Of a DNA stretch of 7,350 nucleotides, positions 1-5,681 are shown piece by piece (position 1 is the stretch's first letter; the number at the start of each line of letters is the position of its first letter). Made by a program: the position numbers and the translations under genes. The notes beneath the pieces were generated by a model that saw only the letters and a program-made list of their open reading frames with translations, had not been told where the DNA came from and did not search any database. The stretch is taken from the NCBI GenBank assembly GCA_900753095.1, contig CAADXT010000034.1, positions 1 to 7,350 of the forward strand, read 5' to 3'. Origin of the DNA: Eggerthellaceae bacterium. Lineage in GTDB: Bacteria > Actinomycetota > Coriobacteriia > Coriobacteriales > Eggerthellaceae.

Positions 1-448
1 CGGCGCCTACCGCGCCCAAGCCGATAACGCCCAGCTTCTTGCCCTTGATTTCCTGGCCGGCGAACTGTTTCTTGGCCTTTTCGGCCGCCTTGGCGATGTT
101 CTCGTCGTCGGCGTTTTCACGGCACCAATCGATGCCTCCCAGGATGTCGCGGCTGCCCAGAAGAAGTGTGCACAGGACGATCTCCTTAACGGCGTTGGCA
201 TTGGCGCCAGGGGTGTTGAACACCACGATGCCTTCATCGGCGCAGCGATCGAGCGGGATGTTGTTCACGCCGGCGCCAGCGCGGGCAATGGCGCGAAGAC
301 CGGCAGGGAACTTCATGTCGTGCATGGCAGCGCTGCGAACAAGAATGCCCTCGGCTTCATCCAATGAATCAGTGAGTGAGTACGTTTCGGGATCAAGCAA
401 ATCGGTACCGTGGGCAGAAATGTTGTTCAAGCAATGAATGAGCCTCAT
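1..448 (-). CDS. serA: D-3-phosphoglycerate dehydrogenase, 5' part (truncated by window edge)
   Basis: The first 149 codons of a cytosolic NAD-dependent dehydrogenase of the D-2-hydroxyacid family, which oxidises 3-phosphoglycerate to 3-phosphohydroxypyruvate, the first step of serine synthesis. The N-terminus (MRLIHCLNNISAHGTD) is the short form that starts at the substrate-binding domain. The conserved RAGAGVNNIPLD stretch lies at residues 56-67, followed by FNTPGANANAVKE at 77-89. The Rossmann dinucleotide loop GLGAVG is at 143-148, just before the edge. The rest of the NAD domain and any C-terminal ACT domain are outside the window. ATG at 448 is preceded by AGGAG seven bases upstream, which decides the start. 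Only about 57 bp separate it from the tRNA terminator, so its promoter must be in that short A/T-rich gap, which contains a 14-bp palindrome. Family assignment is firm; the exact substrate is inferred from similarity to short-form SerA proteins. Confidence 0.9.
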   Translation of the reverse strand, partial: MRLIHCLNNISAHGTDLLDPETYSLTDSLDEAEGILVRSAAMHDMKFPAGLRAIARAGAGVNNIPLDRCADEGIVVFNTPGANANAVKEIVLCTLLLGSRDILGGIDWCRENADDENIAKAAEKAKKQFAGQEIKGKKLGVIGLGAVGA

Positions 449-483
449 ACAGGATCTCCTAACTACCATGCATTAAGAACCAA

Positions 484-497
484 TAGCAACGTTGCTA
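484..497. promoter_or_regulatory. 14-bp perfect palindrome upstream of serA (putative operator)
   Basis: TAGCAACGTTGCTA is a perfect inverted repeat with a central CG, lying 36 bp before the serA start codon and just past the tRNA terminator. Position and symmetry suit a dimeric repressor site, and the CG-centred form resembles LacI-family operators. The regulator is unknown and I could not place convincing -35/-10 boxes in the gap. Confidence 0.4.
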
Positions 498-499
498 AT

Positions 500-530
500 G
501 ATAATAAAAAAGGCACCCTGTGGGGTGCCT
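500..530 (-). terminator. Rho-independent terminator of tRNA-Leu
   Basis: On the minus strand an 8-bp GC-rich stem, AGGCACCC / GGGTGCCT with a CACA loop (511-530), is followed directly by a run of Ts interrupted by few other bases (about 500-510). It starts 10 bases past the tRNA CCA end. This is a classic intrinsic terminator and should separate the tRNA transcript from serA. Confidence 0.9.
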
Positions 531-540
531 GATTCGTAAA

Positions 541-627
541 TGGTGCGGGTGAAAGGACTTGAACCTTCATGAGCCGAAGCTCATACGGACCTGAACCGTA
601 CGCGTCTGCCAATTCCGCCACACCCGC
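541..627 (-). tRNA. tRNA-Leu (anticodon CAG), CCA encoded
   Basis: An 87-nt class II tRNA. The acceptor stem GCGGGTG (627-621) pairs with CACCCGC (551-545), and A73 and CCA are encoded (544-541). The D arm GCG...CGC has the GG of the D loop. The anticodon stem TACGG/CCGTA encloses the loop TTCAGGT, giving anticodon CAG for the common leucine codon CTG. The long variable arm TGAGC-TTCG-GCTCA is typical of leucine or serine tRNAs. The T stem GAAGG/CCTTT carries one G-T wobble around loop TTCAAGT. All arms fold without a mismatch, so it should be functional. It has its own promoter and terminator. Confidence 0.97.
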
Positions 628-651
628 ATGTGCAGCTTTTGTGCAGGAGTT

Positions 652-680
652 ACATTACCCTAGGCAGCACGCTAACGCAA
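652..680 (-). promoter_or_regulatory. Sigma-70-type promoter for tRNA-Leu, with A/T-rich upstream element
   Basis: Read on the minus strand, a -35 box TTGCGT (680-675) and a -10 box TAATGT (657-652) are separated by exactly 17 bases. Transcription would begin near 645, about 18 bases before the tRNA 5' end. Immediately upstream (about 685-712) is an A/T tract containing GAAAAATTTTTC, unlike the GC-rich surroundings, which looks like an UP element of the kind seen at stable RNA promoters. Placement is by eye. Confidence 0.6.
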
Positions 681-778
681 GAAGAAATTTCACTTTCTTG
701 AAAAATTTTTCTGTGCCCTCGAAGCCGGCAGCGAACGGGAGGCCGAGAGCGGCGCACAGCAGCACCACAGAAGCGTTT

Positions 779-796
779 GAAAAGGGCTGCCCTTTC
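779..796 (-). terminator. Candidate weak terminator downstream of the flavin operon
   Basis: On the minus strand AAAGGG-CAG-CCCTTT forms a 6-bp stem with a 3-base loop that runs straight into a short T tract (four Ts in all). It lies about 115 bases beyond the last operon gene. The stem is short and the T run minimal, so it may only be a partial stop. No better terminator is visible between the operon and the tRNA promoter. Confidence 0.4.
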
Positions 797-866
797 GCTC
801 GCGCCCGACAAAGTTTAGCTCCCTTCCCGCCAGCGGAGGCCAGCGAGAACACGTCGGTAGGAGCAT

Positions 867-902
867 GCCCTGCTGGCTGGGCGCCAGCCGGACGCCCAGG
901 GC
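867..902 (-). other. Nested GC-rich hairpin just after the Gx-EcfT stop codon
   Basis: Nine bases after the stop codon, GCCCTG (902-897 on the minus strand) pairs with CAGGGC (872-867), enclosing an inner stem GGCTGG-CGC-CCAGCC (889-875). No T run follows, so it is not a standard intrinsic terminator. It may protect the 3' end of the mRNA or assist termination. The rest of the 628-911 gap holds the tRNA promoter and the weak terminator; I see no gene in it. Confidence 0.45.
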
Positions 903-911
903 CAAACGCTG

Positions 912-2393
912 CTAAGCCGCGAAGCACACGACGAAAACCACCAACGCCGCAGAGAAAGCAAGCACCGCCCAATCGGCCGCCCCCATATGCCCTTCTTGCA
1001 GGCTGGTGCGCGCTGACGAGCCGAAGCCCCTGCTCTGCACCGCAAAGGCAACCGCATCGGCACGGCGAAACGCATTGGCGAACAACGGAATGAACACCGA
1101 AACGTATGCGCACAGGCGCGACGCCACCCCGCCGGAAAAGCTCGCCAAACGGGACTCCTGCGCGCGCTTCACCCGGGCAAACTCTTCTGCGAACAGGGGA
1201 ATGAACCGAAATGTCATGCCAAGCGCCACTGCTGCGCCGTCGACGCGCACACCCACCCGCCGCAAGGGCGAAAGCAGAAAGCGCACTCCTTCGGTAAGCT
1301 CGGAGGGTGATGTGGTGCGCATCAAGGTTGCCGTACCCAGCATCAGGCAGCAGAACCGCACGGTGGAGGAAAGCGCAAGCGCAACCCCCTCGGCGGTAAC
1401 CGCAAGCGGGCCCGCGCACAGGACTACCGCCCCATCGTTGGCGAACAGGACGTCCATCACGGCAACTAAAAGCAGAAGCCAGGCAAACGGACGAACGAAG
1501 GAAAGCGCCATCCTTGGCCCCACCTTGGCAAAGGCGAGCGAAAGGCACGCCGCAACCGCTACCGCCAAAAGGCCCACAATGCCCTGAGCCGCAAAAGAAG
1601 CCACGAAGAACAAGCCCACAAACAGCAGCTTCGTTCGCGCATCAAGCCTGTTCACCGGCGTATCGCAGGCATAATAGCGCCCGAACGACGCACCTTGCCC
1701 TTTGCTCCCTGCAGCAGGCGCAGCGCCGCGCTTCTTCTGGGGGCGTCGCTTCACCGCATGTTCCCGCGAGCCCAGCTTCTGCATTCGCCGCAAGAAGCCC
1801 GAGCCGCCTTCCCCCAGCACACCGGCTGCCACGCAACCGGTTAGCGTGCCCGTGATGCACGCCGCAACCGCCAACGGCGGCAAGCTTATAAGCACAGCGG
1901 GAGACGCAAGCAGCAGGCAGGCGACTGCGATCTGCCCCACATTGTGGAAGATGGCCGACGCCATGCTCACCACCACAACGCTGATGCCACGCACCTGCTT
2001 CATAAGCGCCATGCAGGCAAACGCCAAAGCGGTACCGCCCAAGCTATAGGCGAGCATCACAGGCGAGCCGAACAGGAACCCCGCCGCAAACACCTTCGCC
2101 AACGCAACGCAGAGAGCAGTGCGTGCATCGAAGCTGAACAGCGCAACCACCACGGCAACGTTCGCCAAGCCCAGCTTCACGCCAGGCAGCGCCGTAGGCA
2201 GCGGGATCATGGTTTCAACGTAGCTCAGGATAAGCGCAATGGCCGAAAGCAAGGCAACGCGGGCCAGCCGCTGCACCGCCACGAAGTCGGCGGGGTACGG
2301 CGCCGCAGCGGAACCCGAAGAATGCGCGTCCACTGCCTTTGCCACCTGCACCGTGGAGGCGTCCGAGCATGCTACCTGGGAAAACAAGGGCAC
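912..2393 (-). CDS. Fusion of Gx-transporter (EetB-like) and EcfT-like ECF transporter membrane domain
   Basis: A 493-residue polytopic membrane protein built from two families. Residues about 42-195 match the Gx transporter family (often labelled heptaprenyl diphosphate synthase component I): the hallmark PGVKLGLAN is at 70-78 after ETMIPLP, and HNVGQ is at 150-154. A basic hydrophilic linker (about 200-240) joins it to an EcfT/CbiQ-type domain. That half starts at NRLDARTK (248-255) and contains MTFRFIPLFAEEFARVKRAQ (393-412) and AVQSRGF (451-457), the regions that in EcfT proteins contact the ATPases. No EcfA ATPase gene is in the window. The reading begins with GTG directly after the stop of the NusG-II gene, with no clear ribosome-binding site, so coupled translation is likely. 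The first 40 residues look unlike the family and a later GTG could be the real start. In Listeria, EetB and the EcfT-like FmnA belong to the extracellular electron transfer and flavin-supply system; a similar role is inferred here. Confidence 0.88.
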   Translation of the reverse strand: MPLFSQVACSDASTVQVAKAVDAHSSGSAAAPYPADFVAVQRLARVALLSAIALILSYVETMIPLPTALPGVKLGLANVAVVVALFSFDARTALCVALAKVFAAGFLFGSPVMLAYSLGGTALAFACMALMKQVRGISVVVVSMASAIFHNVGQIAVACLLLASPAVLISLPPLAVAACITGTLTGCVAAGVLGEGGSGFLRRMQKLGSREHAVKRRPQKKRGAAPAAGSKGQGASFGRYYACDTPVNRLDARTKLLFVGLFFVASFAAQGIVGLLAVAVAACLSLAFAKVGPRMALSFVRPFAWLLLLVAVMDVLFANDGAVVLCAGPLAVTAEGVALALSSTVRFCCLMLGTATLMRTTSPSELTEGVRFLLSPLRRVGVRVDGAAVALGMTFRFIPLFAEEFARVKRAQESRLASFSGGVASRLCAYVSVFIPLFANAFRRADAVAFAVQSRGFGSSARTSLQEGHMGAADWAVLAFSAALVVFVVCFAA

Positions 2394-2798
2394 TTAAGAG
2401 CCCATCACGTCATATTCGGCAGAAGCGTCCTTGCTGGAAATGTCCACCGTGAGCTTATGGGGCAGGCACACAATCTGCTGGCCTGCTTTGGAAATGGCGC
2501 CCTGGTTCACGCAATCGTGGTTGGGGCAATCGGCATCGGAAACCTGCACTTCCCCATTCTTCACCTGGATGGTGTTGCGGCCCGCATCGGTTGAAACCTC
2601 AAGCACCGCATCCTTGCTCAAAGGCATCACGTATTCTTTGCCGTTCGCGTCGTGGATCACAGCGCTGCGTGCATCAACCGATTCGCCGAATGCATGCGTA
2701 GCCACAACGCCACCGGCAACCAACAGCACAATGACCAGCGCAAACACTACATTGAGCTTCTTTCGGGACACGCTGCCCGCACTTACCTTGGTCATCAT
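2394..2798 (-). CDS. Membrane-anchored NusG domain II protein (EetA-like context)
   Basis: A 134-residue protein with a basic N-terminus, one hydrophobic segment (about 14-37) and an extracytosolic NusG-domain-II fold. The family signature is clear: DCPNHDCVNQG (90-100), an intervening GQQ, and IVCLPHKLTV (109-118). It has three cysteines, C91, C96 and C111. Despite the name, the family is not the transcription factor NusG; these small proteins sit beside Gx-transporter genes in Gram-positive loci for flavin-based or quinone-linked redox. The start follows TAAGGAGAG, so the apbE stop codon overlaps the ribosome-binding site. There are two ATGs in a row (2798 and 2795), and the second has the better spacing. 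The stop codon abuts the GTG of the next gene. The biochemical role is unknown; an adaptor or redox partner of the Gx protein is a guess. Confidence 0.85.
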   Translation of the reverse strand: MMTKVSAGSVSRKKLNVVFALVIVLLVAGGVVATHAFGESVDARSAVIHDANGKEYVMPLSKDAVLEVSTDAGRNTIQVKNGEVQVSDADCPNHDCVNQGAISKAGQQIVCLPHKLTVDISSKDASAEYDVMGS

Positions 2799-2804
2799 CT
2801 CTCC

Positions 2805-3929
2805 TTACGAATTGGCCAGCTTGAACGCTGAGCCTTCCGATTTCGATGCCACGCCTTCGCTGTTCACCAGAACGCACTCGAAGCGGCTGTCGCCTTCCAC
2901 GAATTGCATCGCAGCATCGTGGCCCATCAAAAACAAGATGGTGGAGTACGCATCCGCCGTTGTGGAGCTGCTGCAGGTTATTGAAGAGCTTTCCAGGTCG
3001 GTTTTGGCGGGATAGCCTGTTTTCGGATCGAGGATGTGGTAGTACACCTGGCCATCCTTCTCGAATTCGCGCTCGTACAAGCCGCTTGTTACCACCGAAA
3101 TATCCTGCGCCTCGATGGAGGCAATGGTGCTGTTGGCGGAGCCGTTCGGATCCTGCACGCCCACATTCCACGCATCGCCGTCGAAGCTTTTGCCGATAAC
3201 GTACACGTTGCCGCCCAAGCTGATGGAAGCGCTTTGGCAGCCGCCTTCGCGCAGCATGGCCACGATGTCGTCGGCGATGTAGCCCTTGGCGATGCCGCCC
3301 AGATCGATCATGGCCTCGGGGTCGGCCAGGGTAATCGATGTTCCCTCTACGGAAACGGTGCGGTAGTCAACGTGCGCAACCGCCTTGGCAATGGCAGCGT
3401 CTTCGGGTTTCACGCCGTTGACAAAGTCCCACAGCGAGGAAACCGCACCGATGGTGATGTCGAAAAGGCCGTTTGATTCCTTAGCATATTCCAATGCCTG
3501 AGAAATGCAGTCGGCTGTTTCGCGCGCCACCTGCACCGATGCGCCCGATGCGTGGTTGATGTTCCACACATCGCTGCCTTCCACCGTTCGGGAAAACTTG
3601 CCCTCGAAATAGTTGAGCCTATCGCTTACCTGCGCCATCAGCTCTTCGGAGCAGGCTGCGCTGATCTGTATGACGGTATCGAACAGGAACAACGTCGTCG
3701 ATTGGATTTCATCGCTGCTGTACACCGGGCCCAGCTCCGATTCGGCCGAAGACGAGCTGGCGCAGCCCGAAAGGAACGTAGGCAAAGCGCATGCCGCAGC
3801 AGCGCCGAGGGCCAAGGAAACGAAGCCTCTGCGGGAAACGGCGGTTCGCGTGCGCATAGCCTGCGCGAAGGCGCTTTCGCATGCCGCATCGAAGCAGGCG
3901 TTGCCTGTTGGTTCGTGCTTGGTTCCCAA
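2805..3929 (-). CDS. apbE: FAD:protein FMN transferase, Tat-type lipoprotein
   Basis: ApbE uses FAD to attach FMN covalently to a threonine in S/TGAT motifs of exported proteins, acting outside the cytoplasm. Numbered from TTG at 3929 (374 residues), the N-terminus carries a twin-arginine motif SRRGFVSLALG (32-42) and a lipobox LSGC with C56, so it is probably a folded Tat-exported lipoprotein. Family motifs follow in order: IDLGGIAKGYIAD (208-220), SLGGNVYVIG (237-246), SGLYER (282-287), HILDPKTGYPA (298-308) and TADAYST (324-330), which includes the metal-binding Asp region. All key motifs are present. The TTG start is chosen because AAAGGAA lies just upstream. ATG at 3857 would give 350 residues and a more ordinary Tat n-region but has no ribosome-binding site. 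The open frame continues to 4070, but that part is occupied by a strong stem-loop and is more likely leader. Its substrates are presumably the two FMN-binding proteins upstream in the operon. Confidence 0.93.
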   Translation of the reverse strand: MGTKHEPTGNACFDAACESAFAQAMRTRTAVSRRGFVSLALGAAAACALPTFLSGCASSSSAESELGPVYSSDEIQSTTLFLFDTVIQISAACSEELMAQVSDRLNYFEGKFSRTVEGSDVWNINHASGASVQVARETADCISQALEYAKESNGLFDITIGAVSSLWDFVNGVKPEDAAIAKAVAHVDYRTVSVEGTSITLADPEAMIDLGGIAKGYIADDIVAMLREGGCQSASISLGGNVYVIGKSFDGDAWNVGVQDPNGSANSTIASIEAQDISVVTSGLYEREFEKDGQVYYHILDPKTGYPAKTDLESSSITCSSSTTADAYSTILFLMGHDAAMQFVEGDSRFECVLVNSEGVASKSEGSAFKLANS

Positions 3930-3952
3930 GATGTTCCTTTCGCTTTCCGTGC

Positions 3953-4032
3953 CAACGAGGTGTTCCCGGCTTTGCCGAGGGCAGGGCGTCAGCTCACCGC
4001 CCTGCCCCGCAAAGCCTTGGCAATCCTCGTTG
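3953..4032 (-). promoter_or_regulatory. Three-tier structured RNA leader of apbE (possible cis-regulator)
   Basis: On the minus strand an 80-nt element folds into three stacked helices. The outer stem is CAACGAGG (4032-4025) with CCTCGTTG (3960-3953). The middle stem is GGCTTTGC (4016-4009) with GCAAAGCC (3975-3968). The inner stem is GGGCAGGGCG (4007-3998) with CGCCCTGCCC (3988-3979). All 26 pairs are Watson-Crick. An asymmetric internal loop ATTGCCAA/GGGAACA separates the outer and middle stems, and the apical loop is GTGAGCTGA. The outer stem ends 12 bases before the AAAGGAA ribosome-binding site of apbE, and no T run follows. It does not match the FMN (RFN) riboswitch or another class I can recall. 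The helices are seen in the sequence; a regulatory role, perhaps in separating apbE expression from upstream genes, is inference. Confidence 0.6.
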
Positions 4033-4107
4033 ATTGTAAGCCATGGTAAACTTCTTCGGCAAGACGCCACACATTCTTCAGAGGGAAGGCCGGGCGCCCC
4101 ACTGTCC

Positions 4108-5217
4108 CTATTGCGACCAGGGAAGTGCTATGCCGGTAGCATCGGTAAACGCTGGGGCGAAGCTCAATGCTCCGGCCACCCACAACAGTGCCAGCAAAAG
4201 CACGGCCTTCATCAGCGAAAACGCTATCTCATTGCCCCGCAGCAGCATGCGCGGCGGCTTTCCGGGGCGCTCTTCCCCGCTTGCCTTCGCACGCACCATG
4301 CCCACATTGCCCACAGGGCACACATCAGAGCATTTGCCGCACGCGATGCACTCGCCGATGGCAAAGGAATCCGCATCGGGGTAAATGCCCACAGGGCACC
4401 CTGCATGGCATTTGCCGCACCGCTTCGCACAGCACGACTTCTTCCTACTGAACTGGGAAAAGGGCAGAACCGGCATCAGCGCGAACACCGCCCCCAAGGG
4501 GCAGAGGAACTGGCAGAAGAAGCGCTTCACAAGCGCCATTCCCAGCACGATAACGCCCAGCACCGCAAAGGCGATTGCGTCGATGCCGTCAACAGAGCCT
4601 GCGACGATGCCGGCGAAGGCCGTCCAAGGGCTGTAACCCGAAAGCGATGCCCAAGCGCCGGTGAAGCACAGCGCGCATATGGCAACGAGCACCCCGTACT
4701 TAGCGAACTGCAAACCCCGCTGCGCTTTTTCCGGCAACGGCCTGTCGGAAACATGGAGCACCCTGCGCACAGGCGTGAACAGGGCATACACCGCATCGCC
4801 CAAGGTGCCGAACGCGCAGGCGTAGCCGCAGAAGAATCGCCCGAACACCGCAGTGAAAAGCAGCACCGCTATCAGCAGGACCACAAACGAAGTCGGCTCA
4901 ACCGCCTGACGCAAGCCCAGCTGGCCCGCCACGTACTTGATGCCGCCGAACGCCGCGCTGAACACCGAAGGCGCCGCAGCGAAGAAGACAAGCTGCACGC
5001 ACCATCGCACTATGCGATGCACGCGCATCGTCCTGGCGCGCGCGGCGGCCCTCCCGCCCTTCTTCGGCTTACGGGCCGCCTTGCCCGAACGCTCCGAAGC
5101 AGGCTGCGAGCCTTCCGCTTTGGCCGCAGCACGCTCCAAGGAAGCAGCCACTTGTGCCGCCGCAGGACAGCATGGTTCCTGCAGCTCTTCGGTCCGATCC
5201 GCCTTATGCGGCATCAT
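4108..5217 (-). CDS. Polytopic membrane protein with two [4Fe-4S] motifs (NapH/NosR/CcoG-like)
   Basis: A 369-residue membrane iron-sulfur protein, likely the transmembrane electron carrier of the module. Hydrophobic segments lie near 68-90, 108-130, 170-192, 212-232 and 331-352. Two membrane CxxxC pairs typical of the NapH/NosR family are present: FFCGYAC (128-134) and FFCQFLCP (233-240). A cytoplasmic ferredoxin domain follows: C267, C270 and C274-P with C262 or C263 as first ligand, then the canonical C290, C293, C296, C300-P. NapH and NosR relatives move electrons between quinol and extracytosolic redox partners. ATG at 5217 overlaps the previous stop (ATGA), and a second ATG follows at 5214. 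The first 63 residues are hydrophilic, Ala/Lys/Arg-rich and unlike the family, so M64 is an alternative start, but the overlap favours the long form. No quinol or substrate specificity can be read. Confidence 0.9.
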   Translation of the reverse strand: MMPHKADRTEELQEPCCPAAAQVAASLERAAAKAEGSQPASERSGKAARKPKKGGRAAARARTMRVHRIVRWCVQLVFFAAAPSVFSAAFGGIKYVAGQLGLRQAVEPTSFVVLLIAVLLFTAVFGRFFCGYACAFGTLGDAVYALFTPVRRVLHVSDRPLPEKAQRGLQFAKYGVLVAICALCFTGAWASLSGYSPWTAFAGIVAGSVDGIDAIAFAVLGVIVLGMALVKRFFCQFLCPLGAVFALMPVLPFSQFSRKKSCCAKRCGKCHAGCPVGIYPDADSFAIGECIACGKCSDVCPVGNVGMVRAKASGEERPGKPPRMLLRGNEIAFSLMKAVLLLALLWVAGALSFAPAFTDATGIALPWSQ

Positions 5218-5681
5218 GAGGCATCACCCGCCTGGCCCGCGTTGCTCTTCTCAAGTGCTTCCTTGGTTCCGTTCAAGATTCCCACCGATGAATAGGTGCA
5301 CCCCGAAACGGTGTCCACGTTCACCGTTTGCTCGTTCTTGATGTCGTCGAGCAGCTTCACTGCCTGGGAAAGATAGGGGGCATCCTCGTTCGGGGCAGAG
5401 ACAACCTGCACATCGTCTATGTAGCCGTTCTTAATGCTGACCTGCATGTTCACCGGTCCGCCGTACCCTTGAGCCGAGCCCGTGAACACACCATCGGTTG
5501 CGAACGGGCCGCGGTTTGCCGCACGCTCGGCTTCCGTTATCTGCTGTTGGACGGCAGCATCGGCCGCTGCGGTTTGGCTGGCCCACAGGCTGAACCCGCA
5601 CACCAGCAAAACCACCGCCGCAACGTTCACCGCCTTCACCAGGAAAACCCGGTTTCGCGCAAGCGCCTTACGCATCGGCAT
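5214..5681 (-). CDS. Small membrane-anchored FMN-binding domain protein with SGCT flavinylation motif
   Basis: A 155-residue protein with a basic N-terminus, one membrane segment (about 12-35) and a single FMN-binding domain (about 63-145). The domain begins DGVFTGSAQGYGGPV, continues with a strand-rich VSIKNGYIDDVQVVSA, and ends in DTVSGCTYSSVGI (123-135). T129 would be the FMN-carrying threonine. The usual motif is S/TGAT, so C128 in place of Ala is a variant. The start is placed at ATG 5681, inside the end of the previous gene (14-nt overlap); ATG at 5675 is equally possible. The frame is open further upstream to 5771 but overlaps the upstream gene deeply and lacks coding character. The stop overlaps the next ATG. 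Likely role: a one-electron or two-electron flavin relay close to the membrane, between the iron-sulfur protein and the three-domain flavoprotein. Confidence 0.87.
   Translation of the reverse strand: MPMRKALARNRVFLVKAVNVAAVVLLVCGFSLWASQTAAADAAVQQQITEAERAANRGPFATDGVFTGSAQGYGGPVNMQVSIKNGYIDDVQVVSAPNEDAPYLSQAVKLLDDIKNEQTVNVDTVSGCTYSSVGILNGTKEALEKSNAGQAGDAS

Noticed and set aside
541..627. tRNA gene as an integration (att) site for a mobile element
   Set aside because: No integrase, phage or transposon gene and no direct repeat of the tRNA end was seen in the window.
628..911. Possible small gene or gene remnant between the Gx-EcfT gene and tRNA-Leu
   Set aside because: Short frames here have no ribosome-binding site or recognisable motif. 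The stretch is explained by hairpins, a weak terminator and the tRNA promoter.
655..1548. Minus-strand open frame of 297 codons overlapping the EcfT half in another frame
   Set aside because: Low-complexity Arg/Gly/Ala/Cys composition and no motifs. The Gx-EcfT frame explains this DNA, and the remainder falls in the non-coding gap.
2394..2798. NusG transcription factor
   Set aside because: Only the domain-II-type fold is present, behind a membrane anchor; the NGN and KOW domains of NusG are absent.
3930..4070. Longer ApbE starting at GTG 4070
   Set aside because: The extra residues have no signal or domain character, the stretch is mostly a strong stem-loop, and good ribosome-binding bases occur only before TTG 3929.
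3930..4107. FMN (RFN) riboswitch before apbE
   Set aside because: The context invited it, and GGGGCAGGG-like bases occur, but the multi-branched RFN core is missing; the element is a single stacked stem with an internal loop.
3613..5295. Long plus-strand open frame (560 codons) opposite the iron-sulfur and apbE genes
   Set aside because: The translation is Arg/His/Ala-rich with no recognisable domain, and it lies antisense to two genes with clear family motifs. It is a by-product of GC-rich codon use.
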